Positions 36,378 through 46,285 of a DNA stretch of 64,000 nucleotides are shown piece after piece. The notes beneath the pieces were generated by a model that saw nothing but the letters and a program-made list of their open reading frames with translations, ran no database searches and was not told the origin of the DNA. The DNA is taken from contig NC_092336.1 in assembly GCF_046630445.1 (NCBI RefSeq), positions 505,005,001 to 505,069,000 of the forward strand, in the 5' to 3' direction. The translations under genes and the position numbers were made by a program. The stretch is from Rutidosis leptorrhynchoides (taxonomy: Eukaryota; Streptophyta; Magnoliopsida; Asterales; Asteraceae). The first letter of the stretch is position 1. Each line of letters begins with the position of its first letter.

Positions 36378-36754
36378 ACAAAGGTTTTATGAATAGTTCT
36401 TCTCATGCTTTAATCGTTTGTACGTCGTGCAAAAAGGTTGTACCCACAATGACATCACACTAAACATTGACAACCATTATAAATTTTGGGCGCCAAATAT
36501 AAATTCCTAGAGTAAAAAATGTAAACTCCATAGGGGTCTAAAGTTAAACTTCAAGGGCCAAATCGTAACTTTTTTATTTTCCATAAAACTCCCCAACAAA
36601 TCCAACTAAATTTTTAACCGCCTTTAAATTTTCGTACGACTCGAGATAGATTTAACCGACATAACCGTTAAACACGAAATAATTTTACGAACCAAACACA
36701 ACAAATTATATCCGAAACAGAGTCCCGACGCGAAGCGAGGGCTCCTCCACTAGT
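35749..36754 (+). mobile_element. Helitron-type non-autonomous unit 3
   Basis: Starts ACTATATATACTAAAAGAGG and ends CCACTAGT after the hairpin CCCGACGCGAAGCGAGGG. Inside, a block at 35941-36066 is repeated at 36108-36266 (CACAAATTCACCTCAAAC and following). An (AT)n tract lies at 36288-36375. The frame at 35769-36074 is chance. Confidence 0.6.
36288..36375 (+). repeat. (AT)n microsatellite
   Basis: About 40 AT units interrupted twice by GT, inside Helitron-type unit 3. Confidence 0.95.
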
Positions 36755-36760
36755 TTAAAT

Positions 36761-37036
36761 CAAAAAAGAAAACTCACCGTAAATTTCAACGGGACCTATC
36801 TTCCTACTCAGTACGAATTAATTTTCACCGCTACCACCATTAAACTAAAAATAATTTTACGAACAAAACGAGACTAACTACGTCCAAAACGGATACCTTT
36901 TAAAAACGCTAGCCACACCGGCATCTAAACAGGTCTTTAACACATTGGTCGTTTCCCTCTCTGTACATACACAACGCTACGTTAAATACAAACATTCAGG
37001 CCGAAAGCCCTCGCCGCATCGCGCGGGCTGCTCCGA
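36761..37036 (+). mobile_element. Helitron-type 3' fragment, unit 4
   Basis: Has the same internal landmarks as units 1 and 2 (CTATCTTCC, AACGGATACC, TACACAACGCTACGTTAAATA) and a 3' hairpin GCCCTCGCC...GCGCGGGC. Only the 3' part is present, and the end is degenerate. Confidence 0.5.
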
Positions 37037-38342
37037 ACTTGTTCAGATTATTAGAGATGGCAAGCTCAAAACCAGTTATTAAAAAAGCCGGCTCATTAAC
37101 CAAAACTGGGATTTTATGAACCTGGTTAAAGAAGTTCGGTCCGGTTAAAACATTGAACCAGTTTGAAAAGTTCGGTCCGGTTAAAACATTGAACCAGTTT
37201 GAACGGTTAGCTTTTTTAACCCAATCAACTTTTTTCCGGTTATATAACAGGTTAAAACCGGTTTTTTTAAAATACCGATTTTTTCGACAAACGGCTATAT
37301 AGATGTTACTAGTTTTGTTTTAAAACATATCAAATTTAGTTAAATAGCTGTTTGTAGATTTTTCCGTATTTTTTAAACTTTTTTGAACCATTATGCCCCC
37401 ACAAGTTTAGTATAGATAGTTGTTATTAGTTGTGGTTGAAACACATCAAAAACACACTCAAATATCTCATTAATCTCTCAATGTAATATTCTAATCTTTT
37501 TGCTATAATAGATCACTCACAATTTTTATTTATTATATATAATATTTAATGAAATTTATATGAATTGATTCGATTTTGAAAAATGTTTACGTTGGTATAT
37601 CTTTCAACAAATATTATATGATACAAATAAAAATCTCTAAAGTCAAAGTTATAGAAGAAATACTTAAAAAGTAAAAACGAAACACTAATTTTAAAACGAA
37701 GAAAGTAAGTTTTTAGTCTGATATCACATCCTATAATGTATCAAGTAAGGTTATGAACTTATGTGGTTCAATCGTAACTAGAGAGTGGTTAGATTGTGAC
37801 AATGAATTAATTAAGTGGTTGAGTAGACCTTTTATGTTAGTGAGCTTTAATGGTTGTTTCGGTAAAAATAGTTCAAATTAAACGACCGTTGACGATGATG
37901 TATCACTGAATGACTAACTTAGCTTACACGCAATTATAAATAAATTATATACATATTAAATTAAATTTGATATTGATCAAGGTTAAATTCATAATATTTT
38001 TAGAAAACTTTAGAATATTACATTTAAAATTAAATACGTATTTTTATGTATGCATGTGCACATTTGTTTTAGGAGGATTCATTCATATATACATTTTGTG
38101 ATTTTTATCTTTTATTAATCAATAACATTTATATATTTATATATATAGTTTGTTACGTTTAAAATTATAAGAAAAATCATATATATAAAAGTTCATTAGT
38201 TCTCACCATTTTATTAGTTTTGATTTATATGAAACAAATATAAAATCTTTTTAATCTATGATGAAACATTAAAAATAATATATTTATTGGAGTATGCGGC
38301 GCTCACAACATCACAACATTCCCATTTACCATAAAAAAAGAA
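37037..38342. other. AT-rich intergenic sequence, possible hAT remnant
   Basis: No gene. 37055-37270 is rich in CCGGTT/AACCGG motifs and contains a 36-37-bp direct duplication (about 37131-37167 and 37168-37204, GTTCGGTCCGGTTAAAAC...). It begins near TTAGAGATGGCAAGC, reminiscent of hAT termini, but I found no matching inverted end. The rest is simple AT-rich DNA. Confidence 0.4.
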
Positions 38343-38501
38343 GGTGATACTCACACACCAAATTTTGATCTATACACACCTAATTTACTAATATGTACTT
38401 ATAATAATAGTGGTTCAACTTTCAAGTTAAATTTGAGGATATAATTGTAAGTTTTATGAAAAAAATGTGTATAGATCAAAAACTGGTGTGTGAGTATCAC
38501 C
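38343..38501. mobile_element. MITE with about 35-bp terminal inverted repeats
   Basis: A 159-bp unit. The left end GGTGATACTCACACACCA and following (38343-38377) is inverted at the right end (38467-38501), with only about two mismatches over 35 bp. It is non-coding. The target duplication is not clear, so the superfamily is undecided. Confidence 0.8.
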
Positions 38502-38599
38502 TCCTATAATAAAATGTTATTAATTAAACGTCAACTTATATAAATATGCAATACTAATGACCAGAAACATATTGAAATAATGTAAACCAAGAACATAAG

Positions 38600-38996
38600 T
38601 GTAGGATCGTGTAAACAGGATTAAACGATCTTGTATTCAATATCGAGTGCGGAAAAACTCGATATTGGGTTTTATATTCAAAACACACAATATTACTTTG
38701 ATCTTGATATGATAATCGACTTTTAGGTGATAAAGATCAACCAAAACGAATGATAGAAGATGAGGGAATCGATTTAGACGTTTAGGATAGGTTAGGATTC
38801 GTAACCCTAACAATGAACTCGTAATTCCCATTATATATACACAGCATGTGCAACCGTGCGGTTGCATCCTGCAACCGTGCGGTTGCCTAGTGTACTCGTA
38901 CGGATGCATTCCTGCATCCGTGCAGTTGCATTCCAACAGTGAAAATTAAACGTTAAAGCATTTCAACTTGATCGTAATGAACTCGGGGACTATAAT
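38600..38996 (-). mobile_element. Unit J, LTR-like end interrupted by element D
   Basis: Starts with TGTAGGATCGTG on the plus strand and contains an inverted repeat (ATATCGAGTG...CTCGATAT, 38640-38665) and a cluster of four palindromes (38850-38929). It continues after element D at 50031. If J is an LTR element on the minus strand this would be its 3' LTR, with a TATA-like TATATATAA downstream of the palindromes (38832-38840, minus). The outer boundary is inferred. Confidence 0.4.
38850..38929. repeat. Four palindromes 21-22 bp apart in unit J
   Basis: GCAACCGTGCGGTTGC at 38850-38865 and 38871-38886, a CGTACG-centred element near 38897-38902, and GCATCCGTGCAGTTGC at 38914-38929. The centres fall at about 38857, 38878, 38899 and 38921. 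Confidence 0.88.
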
Positions 38997-41012
38997 TGTA
39001 ACGACCCGAAAATTTCCGACCAAATTTAAACTCTAATCTCTATATGTTTCCGACACGATAAGCAAAAACCCTAATGTTGAGTCTAGAAAGTTTGAAATCT
39101 ATATTCGGATAATCAGTTACATTTTTACCAAGCCTGACGATTCACGAACAAATATTAGTATATGTATATATATACAAGTGAACATTAATTAAATATATAA
39201 GATTAAATATTAATTTTATTTAGTTGAAAATATAGTTGTTATAATAATTATTAATTTCATTATTACCATTAATATTAATATTAGTATTATTAAATTTTAT
39301 TATTATTAATTCTATTATTATTGTTATTAGTATTTTGATTATTATTATAATTATATTCATTAACATTTAGTGATATGAATAAGTAAATAGAATTAATTGG
39401 GGATTTTTCGGGGAACTTTTATCCGTAACTGTTTAGCAATGGACACAATTTACTATCCGGGCAAAACTGTCGGTAAGATATTAATTGAGGATGCACGTTT
39501 CTTTCTGTTTACAATTATTATTATTATATTATTATTTCATTCTATTACTTTATCATATATATGTAAAGGAAGAGTTCATGCATTTTCATTCTTCAAACCA
39601 TTCAACATCACTAACACTCCCTCTTCTCTTGATCGGGCGACTGCAACAGTGAGCCATAGCTCAACCACCAGAGAAGCACCAATAATCATCATCACCTTTA
39701 CTACTTTAATCCATCATCTCCTACAACCGTGAACCAAAGCCAGCACACTAAATCGATTAGCCACCTATTTCTCTTATTTTGTTCGATAACCTTCATCAAA
39801 ACATCACCGTGAACTACCCTAAGACCACAATAACCGTCACCCATAAACCCGTCACCACAACCACATTGATCACAACCTTCATCCTCTAACCATCACCTTC
39901 CTAGATGAAACTCATTAACACCTCACTATTTCTGTTTTGAACTTCAAACCGAATCAAACCAACACCAGCACCATCGAATTAACCACTGCAATTATTTTTC
40001 TGTTTTGATTCTTAAGCCACAAACAAACACCACTTCACCTTCAATGTTACTGTTATCTGTTTCAGCTGTGAACCGAGACTCAAAAACACCACAACCCCAC
40101 GACTGTTCTGCTGAGTATCCTTGTTGCTTTTGCTTGCTGCTACAGCGAATTTTTTTTATGTAAACCCACCACCATTGAACACCCTTCAACCACCTTCTTC
40201 ACTCGCCACCATTCTTAAACCCACGACCACCTTCTCCATGAAACACCCGATATCACCACCCTATAACCATCGTCGGTCACCACCTCCCACCACCACCTTC
40301 ACGACACTTACATACGAGAACCACACCAAACCATCTATCTTTTTTTTGTTTCTTCTCTTTATCTCGGTGAATATCACCAATCCACCGTAAAACAACAACT
40401 CTAATTAGTTAAATGGCTGCTAATTACTGTTGTGTTTCCATCAATACCGTCACTCTTACTCTACTCTCTCTCATCTAATATTGTTCGAAATCTCCCAAGG
40501 TTCCACCACGACCTTAGCTCACTACCACTAACACCACTCCTTCTCTCTCTATATATATGCATATGTACGTGTGATATAATCTATCCATCACCATCGAAAC
40601 TTACAAACCCATATCCACCGTCATTGTTTTACTTATGTTCTTGTTATTGTTCGAAGACCCAAATGATTATCAAGTCACTGTTATTGTTTTGATTTCATTC
40701 GAATGATGATTAGGATTGTGGTGCTACAGCGAATACGATAATGATAAAATCAAGAATAAGGTTACAGTTTAAGTGGACAACTTGCATATGAAAATTAATA
40801 TATTGTGTTGTATCAATAATTCAAAGTGAAACAAGATGGGTATTGGCCGACAACCTAACATGTGGGTAATATGGTGTGTTAGAAAGGGGTTTTAAAAAAA
40901 AAAAGAAACGTATCCTATGTTGTAGCATGGATTTTGCTTTTGTGCTGTTTTTAGATCGTAAAACTGTTGGGTCATTTAAATTAACGAACAATTCATTACA
41001 AGAAGTAATCGA

Positions 41013-41077
41013 GTGGTTCATTGGTTGGGAGTATGTCTGGGAAACAGAAGGTCCTGGGTTCAAACCCAGGCAACCAC
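41013..41077 (+). other. tRNA-like fold in LTR D
   Basis: The 5' GTGGTT pairs with AACCAC at the 3' end. CCTGGGTTCAAACCCAGG (41053-41070) is a perfect T-arm with loop TTCAAAC, and TGGTTCATTGGTTGGG resembles an A box. At 65 nt it is too short for a standard tRNA, and the anticodon arm is poor. The 3' LTR copy is at 48294-48358. Confidence 0.6.
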
Positions 41078-41228
41078 ACTATTTTTTTTAAAAAGAAGAG
41101 GGACTGTGGGCTGGTTGATTAAACTAGTGAAGTAGGCTGGAATGGGCCGAATTAGCCGCAGCCCAAAAGCAACAGATAGATATACGGGGTATAATATTTT
41201 CGGACGGTTTACAAAACAGAAAATGAGC

Positions 41229-41296
41229 GATAGCTCAATGGTTAAGGTGGTTAGTGTGTGGGCTAGTGGTCATGGGTTCGAGTCCTGGCATGAACA
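41229..41296 (+). other. Second tRNA-like Pol III-box segment in LTR D
   Basis: A box TAGCTCAATGG (41231-41241) and B box GGTTCGAGTCC (41275-41285), 34 bp apart, are followed by T-rich sequence and (TTA)n. The copy in the 3' LTR is at about 48509-48576. Confidence 0.6.
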
Positions 41297-41354
41297 GTTT
41301 CATTCTTTTCTTTGAACTTATTCTATTTAAGGTAGCCCTTTTTTTAATTATAGT

Positions 41355-41357
<3 letters not shown>

Positions 41358-41434
<77 letters not shown>
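41358..41434 (+). repeat. (TTA)n microsatellite in 5' LTR of D
   Basis: About 25 units. The 3' LTR copy (48638-48721) is about two units longer. Poly-Tyr and poly-Asn frames across it are artefacts. Confidence 0.95.
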
Positions 41435-41436
<2 letters not shown>

Positions 41437-42746
41437 AATAAGTATTAACATATAACATTTTATTATGAGTAATAACATTAAAATTATCATTTTTATTAAC
41501 AACTATTATTTTTATTAAAGTTATCATTATTAGTAAAATTATCATTTTATATAAAATTATCATTTTTATTTAAACTTATTATGATTATTATTACTATTAT
41601 TATATAACAAAAAAATACAACCTTTTATTATTTGTAATAATTTTACCAAATAAGTATTAGTTACATAAAAATATATTTGATATATATAACATAAATAAAT
41701 TAATATGTTTATAATAAATACTAATTATTTATTTAAAGTATATATAAAATAAATGTACTTAATTAATTACTAAAACCTATAATATAACAATTATATAACT
41801 AATAATAATAGGTTTATTCGATTACAAGAGTAGGTTTTAATACATATATAAATGATATAGGTTCGTGAATCGAAGGCCAATCCTATAAGTTACCAATGGT
41901 GTTATATGTATTTTTACTACAAAATACATTAGGTGAGTATATAGATCCCTTTTAATCTCTAAATATTTTGGGCTGAGAATACATGCGATGTTTTTATAAA
42001 TGATTTACGTTATGGACACAAGTGATCAAACTAAATTCTACGTTGAGTTGTACCATGGCATATCTCTTTATACTTGGTAACTGCTAATTACGTGAGGAGC
42101 GTAAACGCGAATCCTGTTGATAGATCTATCGGGCTGACATCCCCAACCGGGCTGGACGACCAGCATTTAACGGTTGCACAGTACTTCGTTATCGTTACTA
42201 CACTTGGTACGGTGTAGGGTTTATTTAAGAGTATGCTGCTGTGACTTTTAGTTAAGTATGGTTACCAAGTGCTCAACGTCTTTTCATACACGAGGAGTGT
42301 ATTATGTATAAACTTTAAATCTTGTGGTCCATGGATTGTTATAACGCTGCTAGCATCAAACCTATATATCTCACCAACTTTATGTTGACGTTTTAAAGCA
42401 TGTTATTCTCAGGTACGAATTAAGTCTTCCGCTGTGCATTAGCTCATATTAAGGATACTATTTGGGACCATTTAAGCCATGATACAAGGACGTTGCATTC
42501 GAGTCATTGAAGTTCAATAGAGACTATTATTAAGTAAATTACAGATTAGGTCATTTGGTTATTATGAAATGTTAGCCGAACATGTCAACTCTTGATGTAA
42601 TAATAGATTGCCTTTTAAGAATAAATGCAACGTTTGTAAAATGTATCATATAGAGGTCAAGTACCTCGCGATGTTATCAACTATTGTAATTCGTTTGTAA
42701 TCAATATGGACTTCGTCCGGATGGATTAGGGACGGGTTGTTATAGG

Positions 42747-42758
42747 TGGTATCAGAGC
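42747..42758 (+). promoter_or_regulatory. Primer binding site of element D
   Basis: TGGTATCAGAGC two bases after the 5' LTR. The conserved leader repeat follows at 42782-42832. Confidence 0.93.
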
Positions 42759-43119
42759 GTTGGTCTTAGCGAACCAGGTCTTGCATTAGTGTGTCTAACT
42801 GGTAGTTGTTAGGATGCATTAGTGAGTCTGGACTTTGACCGTGTCTACATGTCAAAAGTTTTGCTTATCATTTCTAGTCGAAAACTATCTGCTCATCATC
42901 CTTAGGGAATTGTCTGCTTATCATTCTTTAGTCTAGACACGTCTTACTGCATTTAGTGCATCGATAGTGTATAGACAAAATTCATATCTTAGCGTATCTG
43001 TTATCGTAGAATTGCCTAACACATGCCGTAAATTCCTCTGTAGTTACGAAATCTTTGGTATTATACATAGATATTCTATATAGCTAGAATATCATCCGAC
43101 ATCCGAAAAATCATTTCAC

Positions 43120-43390
43120 CTCGAAGATCTCTTCCATCCACCAAATTACCCTTTTCAATCTGAAGCGATTACCGGTGAACCTGTTCGAGAAACCATTTTC
43201 TCTCCTCTTTTTCCAAGTATCTTGTCACGATTACATACTATCCCATATCTCGAATCTTATTCATTCGCTCGCTTCAACCGTCAATCATCCTGTAGTACTA
43301 GAAGAAGTTAACAAACTACGCGCTCGTGTGGCGACTTTGGAGAAACTGGTGCGAAGATTACGAACACCAGCAGCAGCACCAGCAGCATAA
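43120..43390 (+). pseudogene. Accessory ORF remnant (element D)
   Basis: The counterpart of the accessory frames of C and G. One frame has EAITGEPVRETIFSPLF. After a frame change another has CHDYILSHISNLI and the coiled-coil-like EEVNKLRARVATLEKLVRRL, with an Ala-rich end (to 43390). The N-terminal part is not recognisable. Despite the youth of D the frame is broken, so the break predates this insertion and the product is not needed in cis. Confidence 0.65.
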
Positions 43391-44768
43391 TCAGTACCAA
43401 CATCATCGACGTCGATAGTACCCTTATCATCCCTAAACCATAACCGCGCCGTAACTCTCAACATCACAATCTGTACTTCGAATATCAACATTACACGCCT
43501 CAATAACATCATCTATGAACTTCGTTCTACACATCGATCTACATCGATTATCTTCGCTTTACGTATCATTCTACCTCATTTTTTTCTCGTTCTACATGGC
43601 GATTATATAATTTCTAAAGTTTTAGAGATTATGTAATCTAGCGTTAACAATAAATCAAAAGAGTTTAATATTCTATTGACTCATTAAATTCATAATTACA
43701 TCCGAAGAAAATATATATGCAAGTATATTTTCATAAAGATTGTAATTAAAAATTCTTTCGTACAAACTGTTAATGATGAAAATATTTTAACGAGTGGGTA
43801 GTACCCGAGGAATATTTAGATTTCACATTAATAAGTTACACTGTACATTCTTCAAATCTGAGTCAACGATTATCTATTATCCTACTTACAACCACCGATA
43901 TTCGTATCCGCTCACCCCAGAATAACCATTTTCATTTTCAGATTTTGATCTATCAGAATTCAACAAGTGGCATAAAGAAGAAAACATTGGACAAAATAAA
44001 ATTTGTTAGAAACACACGAATTAACTAATTGAAATTCTGTTAAGGATTCCACGCTAACTGTTCCGGCTAACTGTTCCCAGCTAACTGATTAACATTTAAT
44101 TTATCGCAATTTACATTCTCGCAATTTTAATTTCTGCACTGTACATACTGTCGGGACACATGTACCACAATACGTCGGATTAATTCTGAGACAACACGTT
44201 GTATAATGGGTCATGATATATATTTATTTATTTTACGCATTTTAATTAACGGGACACGTATACAAGGTTTCGACTTATCATATTGACCCATCTATATATA
44301 TATTTCGAAACAACCGTAGACACTCTATATGTGAAGGTGGGAGTTGGCTATACAGGGTCGGAGTTGATTCCAAAATATATATATACTTTGAGTTGTGATC
44401 GACACTGAGACCGGTACACGGGTCACGATATGTATTAATTATGTATATTAGATTATATATGAATATATTGACCCGTTGAACTATTGGACCATTGGACAAT
44501 CGGACTATTAGACTGCTAACTTTGGACAAGTAAATGAATTAAAATATTGATTATAACATATGAAACTAAACAATTCTTCAAGTTTGCCACTTGATTTCAT
44601 CTTAAACCTCATTTGTATCTCGACAGTTATCATCCCGCGTTCAAATCTTTTTATGATCCTTGAAAACACCTCGATCGGAAAGATGAACCAACCGCACTTC
44701 ATCTACGGAAGAAAAGATTTATGCACCTGAAAAACTTTCGAATCTAAATTTATAACTTAACACATATC
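43391..44768 (+). other. Non-coding interior of element D
   Basis: Colinear with C 12753-13928. An internal copy of the purine-rich junction motif (TTAACGAGTGGGTAGTACCCG) lies at 43788-43808. No gene seen. Confidence 0.6.
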
Positions 44769-45389
44769 GTGTTGAACCCTTTGCCATTTATTAGCAAAAA
44801 CAACCCTACAATTTCTTTTCAAGAAGCTAATTTTGACACAGCTCCACTTCGACTTCTCAGTGAGACTACTCCTATTATAATCTCGATATTTATACCTTGT
44901 CCTTTCGCCGTCGTTATCGGAGAATTTTTTTTATTTCACAACATCATCAGCAGATGTACCAGCAACTCGTTATCTCTTTGGCAAAATCCGCAATCAGCAT
45001 TTTGAAAATCTCGTAGAAATTCTTCCAGTATTACCGAAAATGTCTATCCCTAAGAATTTCCTACTCCGAATGTGAAGTTTTTGAAAAACACCCTGAACTG
45101 CGAAGTAGTTCTTGGAATGCTGATGAAGCAGCAAAAACCATAAACGACTTTAACAGTCAAAAGTTTGATGATAAATTATAGTGTGTTAGTAAAGCTCAGA
45201 AAAATAGAAGGGGTTGGAATTGGAAAATGGATTGAGCAAAGTGTGAAAGAGGATGTGGATAAATCACAAGAACTGAATCTGTCTTCAAAGAATCCAAACG
45301 ATTCAGTACCTGCTGAAACCATTAGTAATAACCCTACTCTTTATTCTAAACCCTTCCAGATGATATTCTTCATCATCATCTTATCTTAA
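44769..45389 (+). pseudogene. Shared interior frames of C/D/G elements (element D copy)
   Basis: 44769-45005 encodes 78 residues with NNPTISFQEANF and IGEFFLFHNI, matching C at 13929-14189. 45150-45389 holds degraded pieces matching the TMKETKDK region of C. No known domain. Stops and frame changes separate the parts. Confidence 0.5.
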
Positions 45390-46249
45390 ATATTATAAAA
45401 TATCTTCATATCTTCCGTTATACATATTCTCCATATTTCTGGAGATATTTTCACAACTATTCTTATCCGAGATCATTTATCCCTCTGTAACATCTACGTT
45501 ACAACATAAAAGAAACCGTGTTAGTTTCTAAATTCTGAAACCTTCAAGTTTAAAATAGAAATGTTCTGAAGCAGTGTTGGGAACTGATGCATGAATTAGT
45601 ATAATATAATGAAACTTGATCAACTTCATTATATTACAGTAACTCATGTTAAGTTTCTAATGGAATGTGATGATTCACAGTACCGTCATTATGTGCCATG
45701 TTACACGGCTCTTACATTCTATCCAATTCCGAAACGTATTAAGAACAAATCATCTTGATAGTTCTATTTTCCTGGATATTCTGGTAATTTAACAAATCAA
45801 AATCGTGCCAATACCTTTTCTTTCTTAGAGCATTAGCTATGTTCATTCCCAATCTCATACCCATGAAATTCCGGACCATTGCTCGCTTGACTCAAGGACG
45901 GGAAATAAGAAAACGAAGGGAGTAGTTTTATAGTGAAATATCCGATAAAGAAATCAAAACAGATTACCGCATTAAATCAAAAGAGATCCTGTTTTCTAAA
46001 TTTCTGAAGAACCAAATCTTATTACGTAAGATTTTCTTTAATTCCATAAATTTCGAAAATCAATTCTAAACACGTCATTGGTAAAAACAAGTATATTTTT
46101 ACTCATCTTACTCTTTTGTGATAGCTTCACTCGTGCGCCTTACATAATCGAATCGTTTTATTTAAATCTCTCAATAATGATAAAACTTCATTATCACCTC
46201 ATAATCGTCATAAAAACATTCATATTGTTATTTATGACAACCTCTACCA
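45390..46249 (+). other. 3' interior of element D, no gene
   Basis: AT-rich, colinear with C 14491-15180. Confidence 0.6.
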
Positions 46250-46285
46250 AATTTCGGGGACGAAATTTCTTTAACGGGTGGGTAC
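46250..46285 (+). promoter_or_regulatory. 3' LTR junction with purine-rich motif (element D)
   Basis: TTTCGGGGACGAAATTTC and TTTAACGGGTGGGTAC end exactly at the 3' LTR (46286), in the polypurine-tract position. Confidence 0.65.

Larger units (their letters stand above)
38997..42744 (+). repeat. 5' LTR of element D
   Basis: From TGTAACGACCCG to GGGTTGTTATA (it ends TA rather than CA). It contains CT- and CCA-rich U3 sequence, two tRNA-like segments (41013-41077 and 41229-41296), (TTA)n at 41358-41434, GATAGATCTATC at 42119-42130 and the candidate intron 41933-42412. Frames at 39397-40692 recur in the 3' LTR with differences that do not favour codons, and they are not genes. Confidence 0.92.

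Noticed and set aside
39397..40692. Pro/Thr/Leu-rich frames repeated at 46675-47973
   Set aside because: Duplicated because they lie in the two LTRs of D; low-complexity composition and no recognised domain.
41013..41077. A functional tRNA gene
   Set aside because: 65 nt only, acceptor mismatch and weak anticodon arm; it recurs in the other LTR, so it is kept as a tRNA-like segment.
41348..41563. Poly-Tyr, poly-Asn and poly-Ile frames
   Set aside because: Translations of (TTA)n and (AT)n microsatellites; same artefact at 29050-29268, 29417-29746, 30820-31074 and 48534-48849.
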